A stretch of 20,629 nt of DNA from CALHVR01 sp963528625 (GTDB taxonomy: Bacteria; Fusobacteriota; Fusobacteriia; Fusobacteriales; Leptotrichiaceae), in assembly GCA_963528625.1 (NCBI GenBank), contig CAURVQ010000028.1:1-20629 (forward strand). Reading direction: 5' to 3'. The first letter of the stretch is position 1, and each line of letters begins with the position of its first letter. Below the pieces are notes generated by a model, which worked only from the letters and a program-made list of their open reading frames with translations, ran no database searches and was not told the DNA's origin. Shown piece by piece: positions 1 through 6,613 of the stretch. The position numbers were made by a program, and so were the translations under genes.

Positions 1-51
1 ATTACCACAGGATTTTAAGTCCTGTGCGTCTACCAATTTCGCCACCAAGGC
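1..51 (-). tRNA. tRNA-Leu (anticodon UAA), 5' part only
   Basis: Read on the minus strand, the edge holds the first half of a leucine tRNA. A seven-base 5' acceptor strand GCCTTGG (51-45) is followed by a D-arm with GCG/CGC stem and the leucine-like AAATTGGTAGA loop. The anticodon arm CAGGA-CTTAAAA-TCCTG follows, with a seven-base loop and anticodon TAA. The variable arm starts as TGGTAAT and then the window ends, so the T-arm and 3' acceptor are missing because of the cut, not because the gene is broken. The promoter at 76-104 serves it. Confidence 0.95.
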
Positions 52-75
52 ATAAAGTATTTACTGACGAAAAAT

Positions 76-104
76 ATTATATAATATTTTCAAATTTTTG
101 TCAA
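76..104 (-). promoter_or_regulatory. Consensus sigma-70-type promoter for tRNA-Leu
   Basis: On the minus strand a perfect TTGACA (-35, 104-99) and a perfect TATAAT (-10, 81-76) are separated by exactly 17 bases. The tRNA begins 24 bases downstream of the -10 box. It is the only promoter in the window matching consensus at both hexamers, as expected for a stable RNA gene. Confidence 0.85.
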
Positions 105-161
105 CTTTTTTTTAAAAATTTTATATATTTTTTAAATTACAACTCAAAGTGTCATACTTTT

Positions 162-197
162 ATGAAATATATTTTTTACTTTTTTTATATATTTCAT
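162..197. repeat. Perfect 11-bp inverted repeat, 14-base loop
   Basis: ATGAAATATAT (162-172) is repeated in inverse as ATATATTTCAT (187-197) around a T-rich loop. A second, shorter pairing CTCAAA (143-148) / TTTGAG (197-202) lies just outside, offset by an asymmetric bulge. There is a short T-run only on the plus-strand side, where no gene ends, so a terminator role is unlikely. Function unknown. Confidence 0.6.
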
Positions 198-266
198 TTG
201 AGCTTTTTCCATTAAATAATTTCCTAGGATAATTGTTCATCTACTCTTATATTTCTTTTATCTTTT

Positions 267-333
267 GAACCATAATATTTTTCTTTTAATGATTAGCAAT
301 AATTATATCATACTATGAAATTTATTATGGTTC
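267..333. repeat. 67-bp element bounded by 11-bp perfect inverted repeats
   Basis: GAACCATAATA (267-277) and TATTATGGTTC (323-333) are exact inverse copies. Pairing continues inwards for six more bases with two mismatches, giving a 15/17 match. The interior contains a further ATGAT/ATCAT pair. The 45-base separation and the lack of a T-tail argue against a normal terminator. It could be a small MITE-like remnant or a long mRNA hairpin in the galU 3' region. No target-site duplication is evident. Confidence 0.55.
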
Positions 334-371
334 ATTCTCATTTTTTATTCTACTTTATTTTTAATTTAAAA

Positions 372-1268
372 TTAAAATTTATCTAACATTTCTTGTAAAT
401 ACTTACGTGCTTTTTCTTTTAATTCAGGATGTCTTAATCCAAATTCTATATTCGCAACAAACATTCCAAATTTATCTCCGGTATCATATCTTAATCCTTG
501 AAAATCATACGCATAAAGTTTTTCTCCAGCATTTTTCATCTCCAAAATAGCATCCGTTAATTGTATTTCTCCACCTTTTCCCGGTTTTGTATTTCTTAAA
601 TATTTAAAAATTTCTGGCTCTAATACATAACGCCCTAAAGCAGCCAATCTACTAGGTGCTTCATTTATTGCTGGTTTTTCCACAAAGTTTTCAACACTAA
701 CAGTTCTCCCATCAATTCTATCTAACGGCTCAATTATCCCATATTTATTTACAGCATTTTCCGGAACTTCCTGCACACCCAATATCGTTCCACCTTTTAA
801 ATCTTCATATTTTTCTATTAACTGTTTTGAAACAGGCTTTTCTCCGTGTAAATGATCCGTATAAATAATATCATCTCCTAACACTACAACAAACGGCTCA
901 TTTCCAACAAAAGCTTCAGCACATGAAATTGCATGCCCTAAACCTAAAGGTTTTTTCTGTCTTACATAATAAATATTTGCTAATCTTGAAATATCATTTA
1001 CTACTTTTAATAACTCGTGTTTCCCATTTTCTTCCAATGTTTTTTCCAATTCATAAGAATAATCAAAATGATTCTCTATTGAAGTTTTATTTCTTCCTGT
1101 TACAATCAATATTTCTTCAATTCCCGAATCCACCAATTCTTCCACTAAATACTGTAACGCCGGCTTATCTACAATTACTAACATTTCTTTTGGTTGAGCT
1201 TTAGTTGCCGGTAATACTCTTGTCCCTAATCCTGCTGCCGGTATTACAGCTTTTCTTATTCTTTTCAT
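372..1268 (-). CDS. galU: UTP--glucose-1-phosphate uridylyltransferase
   Basis: Makes UDP-glucose and pyrophosphate from UTP and glucose-1-phosphate in the cytosol, supplying sugar for polysaccharide and glycolipid synthesis. The 298-residue product has the usual family length. Visible motifs are the nucleotide-binding GLGTR (residues 13-17), PATKAQPKEML (20-30), a metal-site GDD near the middle, VEKP with the catalytic lysine, and GEIQLTDA towards the C-terminus. I start at ATG 1268: a longer in-frame start (TTG at 1280) would place GGAGGA, the obvious ribosome binding site, inside the coding sequence. It lies 65 bases downstream of the P-type ATPase stop, with its own extended -10 promoter in that gap; read-through from the ATPase gene is also possible because no terminator is seen there. 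Confidence 0.96.
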   Translation of the reverse strand: MKRIRKAVIPAAGLGTRVLPATKAQPKEMLVIVDKPALQYLVEELVDSGIEEILIVTGRNKTSIENHFDYSYELEKTLEENGKHELLKVVNDISRLANIYYVRQKKPLGLGHAISCAEAFVGNEPFVVVLGDDIIYTDHLHGEKPVSKQLIEKYEDLKGGTILGVQEVPENAVNKYGIIEPLDRIDGRTVSVENFVEKPAINEAPSRLAALGRYVLEPEIFKYLRNTKPGKGGEIQLTDAILEMKNAGEKLYAYDFQGLRYDTGDKFGMFVANIEFGLRHPELKEKARKYLQEMLDKF

Positions 1269-1302
1269 ATTTTCCTCCAAGTTAAAGACTTCCTTTTTAT
1301 TA

Positions 1303-1311
1303 ATTATACCA
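1303..1311 (-). promoter_or_regulatory. Extended -10 promoter for galU
   Basis: On the minus strand the motif TGG-TATAAT gives a perfect -10 hexamer (1308-1303) with the TGn extension. There is no convincing -35 hexamer, which is common for extended -10 promoters. A transcript would start near 1297, leaving a leader of about 29 bases that includes the GGAGGA site of galU. Confidence 0.6.
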
Positions 1312-1333
1312 TTTTTTCTAATATTGTATATAT

Positions 1334-3313
1334 TTATTTTTTTACTAATAAAAGTCTTAGAGCATTAAGCACAACAACTGCCGTTGATCCTTCGTGTAAA
1401 AATACTGTTAGTCCCATTTCTGTAAAACCAAATATTGCCGCCGGAATTAAAAAGAATATCATTCCAAGACTTATAACAAAATTTTGTTTAATTATTTTAT
1501 TTGATTTTTTACCAATTTTTATTGCAAAATCTATATTTAACAAATTATCTGACAATAATGCAACATCAGCTGTTTCCATTGCAATGTCACTTCCTGCCAC
1601 TCCCATAGCTATAGCTACATTACTTTCAACCATTGCAGGAGCATCGTTTATTCCATCTCCAACCATTGCAACTTTTTTACCTTCCATTCTCATTTTTCTT
1701 ATTGTTGACAATTTATCTTCTGGCAATAATTCTCCATTTATATTATCTATTTCTAATGCCTTTCCTACATTTTTAACAACTTTCTCGTTATCTCCTGATA
1801 ACATCGCTATATTTTTTATTCCATTTTGTTTAATTTTTTTTATTAAAGTTGCTGATTCTGCTCTCACTTCATCCATTAACGAAACTAATCCAAACACTCC
1901 TTTTTCTACTGTTCCTATTAACATAACTGTGTGACCTAAATTATAACTTTTTTCTAAATCATATTTAACAACATCTGCCATAAAAATATTATTTTCTTTC
2001 ATTAATTTTTCATTTCCAACAAATACTTTTTCTCCACCTATTAAAGCGTAAAGACCTTTTCCTGATATATTTTGACTTGAATAATTTATATTTTTATCTA
2101 CATTAACTTTACTCATCATTGTCAATATTTTTTCTGTTACAATCTTTGCTATAGGATGATTACTTGTGCTTTCTACTAAATATAGTTTTGTTAAAAATTC
2201 ATTAAATTCTACATTATAACTTTTCATTTCTTGAATTATAGGTTTTCCATTTGTAAGCGTTCCTGTTTTATCAAAAGCAATCGTGTTAATATTTCCTAAT
2301 TCTTCAAGTGCTTTTCCACCTTTTATTAAAATACGCTCTTTAGCCGCACGACCTATTCCACTAAGAACTGTACTTGGTGTAGAAATAGCTAATGCACATG
2401 GACTTCCTGCCACTAAAACTCTCATCGCTCTATAAAAGCTATCTACCGGACTTTCTCCATTTATTAAAAATACAAAACATAAAGCTAATACAAACAACAA
2501 AATTATTGGAACATAATATTTTTCTACTTTTTCTGTAAATTTTTGTGTTGGTGACTGTTTTGTTTCAGCTTCATTTATCATTTTTATTAATCTTGCTAAA
2601 GTTGAATCTTCCGACAGTCTTGCCACTTTAATCTCTAATAAACCTTCGCCATTTATTGTTCCTGAAAAAACTTTATACTTATCTTCAATTTCTGTAAATT
2701 TTACTTTTTCCACAAAATTTTCCACATTTTTATTATTATACTCAATTTTTTCTACAGGAATACTCTCTCCTGTAATCGGTGCTTGATTTACACTACTCTC
2801 ACCAAAAACAACTATTCCATCTACAGGTATTTTATCTCCTGCTTTAACAATTACTACATCTCCTATTCTCAATTTATCAACACTTATTTGTTTTATCTCA
2901 TTATTAATTTTTACATTTGCTATTTTCGGAGTCAAATCTGTTATATTTTTTATTTGTTTTTTTGCTTTTTCCATCACATAATGTTCTAATCCGTGTCCTA
3001 AACTAAATAAAAATAATAATAACACTGCTTCTGAATGTTTACCTAATAACACAGAACCAACTGCAGCTAAAATCATCAAAAAATCAATTTCAAAATTTAC
3101 TTGTAACATTTCTTTTATCGCATCTTTTGTTGCAAAATATCCTCCAAAAAATAACGCAATATAGTAAATTAAATAGTAATAATTACTTTTTAATATCCAC
3201 TCCGTATAAAGTCCTAACATCAAAAATACAAAACATAAAGCTACAAATAATAACTCTATTTTCTTTTCTATATCTTTAACCAAAATATTTGATTGTTTTA
3301 TTTCTAATTCCAT
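1334..3313 (-). CDS. P1B-4-type heavy-metal efflux ATPase (Fe2+/Co2+-type)
   Basis: An inner-membrane P-type ATPase of 659 residues that should export a transition metal. In order: two N-terminal membrane segments (about 22-40 and 45-62), a pair at 77-113, actuator TGES (181-184), membrane segment 267-285, the metal-site motif S-P-C (304-306), phosphorylation site DKTGT (Asp348), HP (386-387), hinge GDGINDAP (552-559) and a last segment with HEGST (640-644). SPC instead of CPC, together with HEGST, marks the P1B-4 subgroup, known as Co2+/Fe2+ exporters (CoaT, PfeT, CtpD). No CxxC heavy-metal-associated domain is present at the N-terminus, which also fits. The start has AAAGGAG 7 bases upstream. 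The exact metal is inferred; zinc or cadmium is less likely without CPC. Confidence 0.93.
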   Translation of the reverse strand: MELEIKQSNILVKDIEKKIELLFVALCFVFLMLGLYTEWILKSNYYYLIYYIALFFGGYFATKDAIKEMLQVNFEIDFLMILAAVGSVLLGKHSEAVLLLFLFSLGHGLEHYVMEKAKKQIKNITDLTPKIANVKINNEIKQISVDKLRIGDVVIVKAGDKIPVDGIVVFGESSVNQAPITGESIPVEKIEYNNKNVENFVEKVKFTEIEDKYKVFSGTINGEGLLEIKVARLSEDSTLARLIKMINEAETKQSPTQKFTEKVEKYYVPIILLFVLALCFVFLINGESPVDSFYRAMRVLVAGSPCALAISTPSTVLSGIGRAAKERILIKGGKALEELGNINTIAFDKTGTLTNGKPIIQEMKSYNVEFNEFLTKLYLVESTSNHPIAKIVTEKILTMMSKVNVDKNINYSSQNISGKGLYALIGGEKVFVGNEKLMKENNIFMADVVKYDLEKSYNLGHTVMLIGTVEKGVFGLVSLMDEVRAESATLIKKIKQNGIKNIAMLSGDNEKVVKNVGKALEIDNINGELLPEDKLSTIRKMRMEGKKVAMVGDGINDAPAMVESNVAIAMGVAGSDIAMETADVALLSDNLLNIDFAIKIGKKSNKIIKQNFVISLGMIFFLIPAAIFGFTEMGLTVFLHEGSTAVVVLNALRLLLVKK

Positions 3314-3349
3314 TTTTTATCTCCTTTATTTATCAATTTTTCCAATATT

Positions 3350-3378
3350 ACTATATCATTAAAATGATGATAAGTCCA
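3350..3378 (-). promoter_or_regulatory. Candidate promoter of the metal ATPase with operator-like palindrome
   Basis: On the minus strand, TGGACT (-35, 3378-3373) and TATAGT (-10, 3355-3350) are separated by 17 bases. The inverted repeat ATCATT-AA-AATGAT (3355-3368) fills most of the spacer and touches the -10 box, where a repressor would block polymerase. ATCATT/AATGAT arms resemble half-sites of Fur-family operators, but the match to a 7-1-7 Fur or PerR box is partial, so the regulator is a guess. Transcription would start near 3343, about 30 bases before the ATG. Confidence 0.5.
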
Positions 3379-3425
3379 GTAAAAATAATACTTTGAATAG
3401 CTAAAAATAATTGTAAAATAGTTTA

Positions 3426-3525
3426 AAATATTTTGATAAAAATATATATTTGATTATCAAAATTAATTATTTCAATCCTTTTTTCAAATATTTTGATTGG
3501 ATAAAAATATCGTTTTTAATCAAAT
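3426..3525. repeat. 12-bp direct repeat and cluster of TTTGAT/ATCAAA motifs
   Basis: AAATATTTTGAT occurs at 3426-3437 and again, identically, at 3486-3497, exactly 60 bases apart; each copy is followed by ATAAAAATAT or a near match. Between them is the 13-base palindrome TTTGAT-T-ATCAAA (3449-3461), and a further ATCAAAT lies at 3519-3525. Five half-sites in 100 bases upstream of the ATPase promoter could be a protein-binding array, but AT richness alone makes such words common. Confidence 0.4.
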
Positions 3526-3573
3526 CTACTAAATTATATTCATTTCTAATTGAAAATATTAAATAAAATAAAA

Positions 3574-3620
3574 AGAGTGTCAAACTAATTAATTTCTAAT
3601 TTTCATAGTTTAATCACTCT
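3574..3620 (-). terminator. Rho-independent terminator after the PepSY gene
   Basis: The arms AGAGTG (3574-3579) and AAACTA (3582-3587) pair with TAGTTT (3606-3611) and CACTCT (3615-3620), with a small internal loop between the two helices. On the minus strand the hairpin is followed directly by a T-rich tail (TTTTATTTTATTT, 3573-3561). It lies 37 bases past the stop of the PepSY gene and isolates it from the ATPase gene. Confidence 0.7.
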
Positions 3621-3656
3621 ATATTCTTAATTATTATTTTTTATATTTTTTTATTT

Positions 3657-3974
3657 TTAATCATCTATTTCAACTTTCCATTTTATAATTTGACCTGTTC
3701 TTACATCTATATCAAATTCATACTCATATCCGTTATTATATATCTTTCCTTCGTATACTTTTACCCCATTTTCATAATCTAATTTTATTTTAGCAACTTG
3801 ATTAACACTTACTCCTGCTTTTTTTGCTGCAATTTCTTTAGCTTCTTGAACACTAATTCCCCCACTTTGAGTAGCTTGTGTTCTTTTTCCTCTTCTATCG
3901 CTTGCCTCTAAATTATTAATTAACCCAAACACTACTAATCCTAATATTATAAATTTAAAAATATTTCTTTTCAT
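3657..3974 (-). CDS. Small exported PepSY-domain protein
   Basis: A 105-residue protein with an N-terminal signal peptide (hydrophobic core about 7-20, likely cleaved after LEA near residue 24) and one PepSY domain. The domain shows SVQEAKEIAAKKAGVS, then a VYEGKIYNNGYEYEFDIDV strand pair and TGQIIKWKVE at the end, the usual PepSY layout. PepSY domains are extracytoplasmic and often linked to protease inhibition or regulation; the partner here is unknown. No lipobox cysteine, so it should be periplasmic or secreted. AAGGAGATGAACA precedes the ATG. It is a single-gene unit with its own terminator, divergent from the DUF3290-DUF421 pair. Confidence 0.85.
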   Translation of the reverse strand: MKRNIFKFIILGLVVFGLINNLEASDRRGKRTQATQSGGISVQEAKEIAAKKAGVSVNQVAKIKLDYENGVKVYEGKIYNNGYEYEFDIDVRTGQIIKWKVEIDD

Positions 3975-4006
3975 TGTTCATCTCCTTTTATTTTAATTGT
4001 ATATAC

Positions 4007-4012
4007 ATTATA
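4007..4012 (-). promoter_or_regulatory. Possible -10 box for the PepSY gene
   Basis: A perfect TATAAT on the minus strand lies 33 bases upstream of the ATG in the divergent gap 3975-4119. No -35 hexamer is convincing in the surrounding A/T tract. The opposite promoter, for the plus-strand pair, must also lie in this gap; TATACT at 4095-4100 is a candidate -10, again without a clear -35. Confidence 0.35.
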
Positions 4013-4119
4013 AATTAGGTACATTAAATTAAAATTAGAATTAGAATTATTATTTTTTATTTTTATTTTTCCTTTATTTATGATAATATATCAATATACT
4101 ATTTTTTAAGGAGATTTTT

Positions 4120-4572
4120 ATGAAATTTTATTCGTATAAGTATTTACTTTATACTATTGCCAAATTTGATTGGTGGGGATTATTTTTTATTTCACTTTTA
4201 GTATTCTGTCTTATTTTTAGTTTATATAAATATTATAAAGGACATAAAGAAACTAAATATCGTGAATTAGCAATTATACTATCACTAATTATAATTTTTT
4301 TAATTAGTTCCAAAATAAGTCAATACAGGAACAACTCTGTAAGTGATAATCAACATAAAAACGCCATTCATTTTATTGAAGTTGTAGCTGAAGATTTAAA
4401 AATAGATAAAGAAGAAATTTATATTAATACATCTGCATCCATTGATGGAGCTTTAGTTAAAGTAAATAAAGAATTTTATAGAGTTATTAGTGGCGATAAC
4501 GGGAAAAATTATTTATTGGAAAAAATACAGTTAGAAAATCCAAAAATTGAATTAATAGAGGTGAAAAAATGA
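4120..4572 (+). CDS. DUF3290-family membrane protein
   Basis: A 150-residue protein starting MKFYSYKYLL, with two membrane segments (about 18-38 and 48-66) around a short basic loop containing ETKYREL, then a soluble C-terminal domain of about 80 residues. Two N-terminal helices plus the ETKYR loop match the DUF3290 family as I know it. Members are often encoded directly before a DUF421 protein, as here, which strengthens the call. Molecular function is not known. AAGGAG lies 6 bases before the ATG. Its stop overlaps the start of the next gene (ATGA), so the two are translationally coupled and probably form a complex. Confidence 0.8.
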   Translation: MKFYSYKYLLYTIAKFDWWGLFFISLLVFCLIFSLYKYYKGHKETKYRELAIILSLIIIFLISSKISQYRNNSVSDNQHKNAIHFIEVVAEDLKIDKEEIYINTSASIDGALVKVNKEFYRVISGDNGKNYLLEKIQLENPKIELIEVKK

Positions 4573-5204
4573 TAGAATTAGCTTATTTAGACATTGCTCT
4601 TAAACTACTTATGGGACTACTTTCGTTAATTTTTGTTATAAATTTATCAGGAAAAGGTAACCTTGCTCCCTCATCTGCAATGGATCAAGTTTTAAACTAT
4701 GTTTTAGGGGGAATTCTCGGTGGAGTTATTTATAATCCAAGTATTACTATTTTACAATATTTTATAATTTTAGTAATTTGGACAATTATAGTTCTAACAT
4801 TAAAATGGATAAAAACAAATAATCACTTTTTTAAAACCATTATAGATGGACAACCTACAGTCATTATAAAAAGAGGTATTCTTGATGTTGAAGCGTGCCG
4901 TAGTGTTGGACTTACTGCAAACGATGTTGCATTTAAACTTAGAAACAACAATGTCTACAGCATAAAAAAAATAAAACAAGCAATTTTAGAACAAAACGGG
5001 CAACTTATTATCGTTTTATACGGTGAAGAAAATCCCAAATATCCTATTATTACTGATGGAACTGTTCAACAAAATATTTTAGATATTATTGATAAAGACA
5101 TGGAATGGCTTGAAACAAAATTAAAAGAAATCGGTTATGATAATATTTCTCAAATCTTTTTAGCCGAATATGACGCAGGAGAAATTTCAGTTGTTACCTA
5201 TTAA
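4569..5204 (+). CDS. DUF421-family (YetF/YcaP-like) membrane protein
   Basis: A 211-residue protein with three N-terminal membrane segments (about 6-24, 43-61, 63-80) and a cytosolic C-terminal domain. In that domain GQPTVIIKRG (about 94-103) and RSVGLTANDVAFKLR, then KKIKQAILEQNGQL, are the typical DUF421 core. The family is widespread in Firmicutes and others (YetF, YdfS, YcaP); its biochemical role is not established. The start overlaps the upstream stop by four bases and uses GAGGTGA inside the upstream gene as ribosome binding site. The pair ends in a strong bidirectional hairpin and is the only plus-strand transcription unit in the window. Confidence 0.88.
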   Translation: MIELAYLDIALKLLMGLLSLIFVINLSGKGNLAPSSAMDQVLNYVLGGILGGVIYNPSITILQYFIILVIWTIIVLTLKWIKTNNHFFKTIIDGQPTVIIKRGILDVEACRSVGLTANDVAFKLRNNNVYSIKKIKQAILEQNGQLIIVLYGEENPKYPIITDGTVQQNILDIIDKDMEWLETKLKEIGYDNISQIFLAEYDAGEISVVTY

Positions 5205-5233
5205 TTTAAAATATTTTCATTATAACTAATAAA

Positions 5234-5270
5234 AAAAATATTCACAGCTAAAAATGTTGTGAATATTTTT
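5234..5270. terminator. Bidirectional rho-independent terminator
   Basis: AAAAATATTCACA (5234-5246) and TGTGAATATTTTT (5258-5270) form a perfect 13-bp stem with an 11-base loop. The outer A/T ends supply a U-tract whichever strand is transcribed. It sits between convergent stops (5204 plus, 5276 minus) and so serves both the DUF421 unit and the phosphodiesterase unit. Confidence 0.85.
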
Positions 5271-5275
5271 ATTAA

Positions 5276-5722
5276 CTATAAATATTTTTGTATAAATTTT
5301 TCCCCATCATAAATTACATATTTTTTATCTTGTAATGCTCCCGGATTTAAAAACACTGTTCCATCATGTTTTTTATAAAACTCAATATGAGTATGTCCAT
5401 AAATACAAATATCTACATTTTCCTGAATTGCTTCTTTTTCAAGCTCATTCAAATTTCTCTTCACCCCTTGAATATGCCCGTGAGTCAGCATTACTTTTTT
5501 CCCATTCAATTCAAAAATTTGTCTATCTTTTGTATCGCTATCATAAAAATCACAATTTCCCCTAACTATTATAAACGGTATATCCTTGTACACATAACTC
5601 ATATCTATCGCATCTGTACTATGATCTCCTGCAAAAATAACTAATTCCGGTTTTTCTAATTCCATTATTTTTTGGAATAAATCCAATCTCGTATGGCTAT
5701 CTGAACAAATTAAAACATTCAT
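5276..5722 (-). CDS. YfcE/MJ0936-type metallophosphoesterase
   Basis: A 148-residue cytosolic phosphodiesterase of the calcineurin-like fold. All metal-binding motifs are visible in order: SDSH (Asp8, His10), GD (Asp33), GNCD (Asn56), THGH (His81, His83) and GHTH (His110, His112), followed by NPGAL. The family binds two divalent metals and cleaves phosphodiesters in vitro; physiological substrates are usually unknown. The length is slightly below the typical 155-165. AAGGAG lies 7 bases before the ATG. It begins 24 bases after the universal-stress-like gene and is probably cotranscribed with it. Confidence 0.9.
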   Translation of the reverse strand: MNVLICSDSHTRLDLFQKIMELEKPELVIFAGDHSTDAIDMSYVYKDIPFIIVRGNCDFYDSDTKDRQIFELNGKKVMLTHGHIQGVKRNLNELEKEAIQENVDICIYGHTHIEFYKKHDGTVFLNPGALQDKKYVIYDGEKFIQKYL

Positions 5723-5746
5723 TTTACTCTCCTTTTTCTTTCATAC

Positions 5747-6502
5747 TTAAACTATAAATATTATTTTTTCTAAATTTTCCAATAATCTAATCCCTAATTT
5801 TCTTGTAATTCTTTCAACCATTACCGTATATCTTAAATCCCCCATAAGAACCATGTCATATTTTTTAGTTTCTTCCATTATTATTTTAAATGGAACTCCT
5901 TCTTTTTTTATTACATTATAATTATTTCCAAATCTTTCTTTTAAAAAATCTTCCTCATCAACATTAACTTTTAAAACATCTATTTTTTGTTCTCCAAATA
6001 TATTAAAATATGTAAATAATGTTTTATTTGCATTATAAGCTCCATCGTCTAACAATACCAATTTATCCATTTTAGCTTCATCTATATTTAACGGTAGAAT
6101 AATTAATGGCTTATAACTACTTCTTAATAATTCTTTTAAATTTGCACTAACTTTATCATTTTTTACAACAACTAAAAAATCATATTTTTTTAATTCTTCT
6201 AATGCTATTTCTACTGTTTCTCCATCTCTAGAATATACTTTTGTAAAATCTTTTTCTATTTTATCTTTTATTATTTTATAATTTTTACTTTCTATGTCTA
6301 TATATTCTTGATACGAATAATTCAACTCTACATTCAATCCAACTCCACTTATCGTAGCAGGGTAAACTTCGTATTTTAAAACATCCTCTACATATAACGC
6401 ATGTGTTTCAACATCATATTTTTGTGCAAGTGTTTTCGCAAATGTAGCCAATGCTCCTATTTCATTTTCATTTGTAACTAAAAATAACGCTCTTTTTAAC
6501 AT
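5747..6502 (-). CDS. Universal-stress-protein-like protein (tandem UspA-like fold)
   Basis: A 251-residue soluble protein with no signal peptide. It opens with a Usp-like strand and helix (KRALFLVTNENEIGALATFAKTLAQKY, residues about 4-27 read in two blocks). A second alpha/beta half begins at KLVLLDDGAYNANKTLF (about 148-164) and ends in MVLMGDLRY and a C-terminal IIFIV strand, like two Usp domains in tandem. The ATP-binding GxGxxG-9-GS motif is not clear in either half, so it may not bind ATP. I start at ATG 6502: a GTG nine bases upstream overlaps the ribosome binding site (AAGGAAGTG). Followed by the phosphodiesterase gene; promoter at 6531-6558. The family call is moderate, from fold-like pattern only. 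Confidence 0.65.
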   Translation of the reverse strand: MLKRALFLVTNENEIGALATFAKTLAQKYDVETHALYVEDVLKYEVYPATISGVGLNVELNYSYQEYIDIESKNYKIIKDKIEKDFTKVYSRDGETVEIALEELKKYDFLVVVKNDKVSANLKELLRSSYKPLIILPLNIDEAKMDKLVLLDDGAYNANKTLFTYFNIFGEQKIDVLKVNVDEEDFLKERFGNNYNVIKKEGVPFKIIMEETKKYDMVLMGDLRYTVMVERITRKLGIRLLENLEKIIFIV

Positions 6503-6530
6503 ATCTATCACTTCCTTTTTGTTCTATACT

Positions 6531-6558
6531 ATTATACTCTATTTTTTTATAATTTCAA
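6531..6558 (-). promoter_or_regulatory. Promoter of the Usp-like/phosphodiesterase unit
   Basis: On the minus strand TTGAAA (-35, 6558-6553), 16 bases, then a perfect TATAAT (-10, 6536-6531). Transcription would start near 6524, about 22 bases before the ATG at 6502. The promoter lies just downstream of the spoVG terminator, so the two units are separable. Confidence 0.65.
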
Positions 6559-6575
6559 CTATTTAGTAAAATAAA

Positions 6576-6597
6576 ATCGAACCTTTTATGGTTCGAT
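6576..6597 (-). terminator. Rho-independent terminator of spoVG
   Basis: ATCGAACC (6576-6583) and GGTTCGAT (6590-6597) form a perfect 8-bp stem with a 6-base loop. On the minus strand it is followed by TTTATTTTA. It lies 16 bases after the spoVG stop codon. Confidence 0.8.
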
Positions 6598-6613
6598 CAT
6601 ATTTTTAACCTAA

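Larger units (their letters stand above)
52..371. other. Gene-free intergenic stretch between tRNA-Leu and galU
   Basis: About 320 bases of very AT-rich DNA. I see no credible gene: the short open frames lack a ribosome binding site and have low-complexity F/Y/L/I translations. The stretch holds the tRNA promoter (76-104) and two inverted repeats (162-197 and 267-333). No GC-stemmed, T-tailed terminator is visible for galU. An A/T-only palindrome overlaps the galU stop (about 356-377), but it is too weak to call. Confidence 0.7.
3314..3656. other. Intergenic region between the metal ATPase and the PepSY gene
   Basis: About 343 bases without a credible gene. Nearest the ATPase it holds a candidate promoter with a palindrome in the spacer (3350-3378). 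In the middle lies a cluster of TTTGAT/ATCAAA half-sites and a 12-bp direct repeat (3426-3525). Nearest the PepSY gene is that gene's terminator (3574-3620). Confidence 0.7.

Noticed and set aside
267..333. Reading the 267-333 inverted repeat as the galU terminator
   Set aside because: The loop is 45 bases and no U-tract follows on the minus strand.
1269..1280. TTG start giving galU four extra residues
   Set aside because: Those bases contain GGAGGA, the ribosome binding site for the ATG at 1268.
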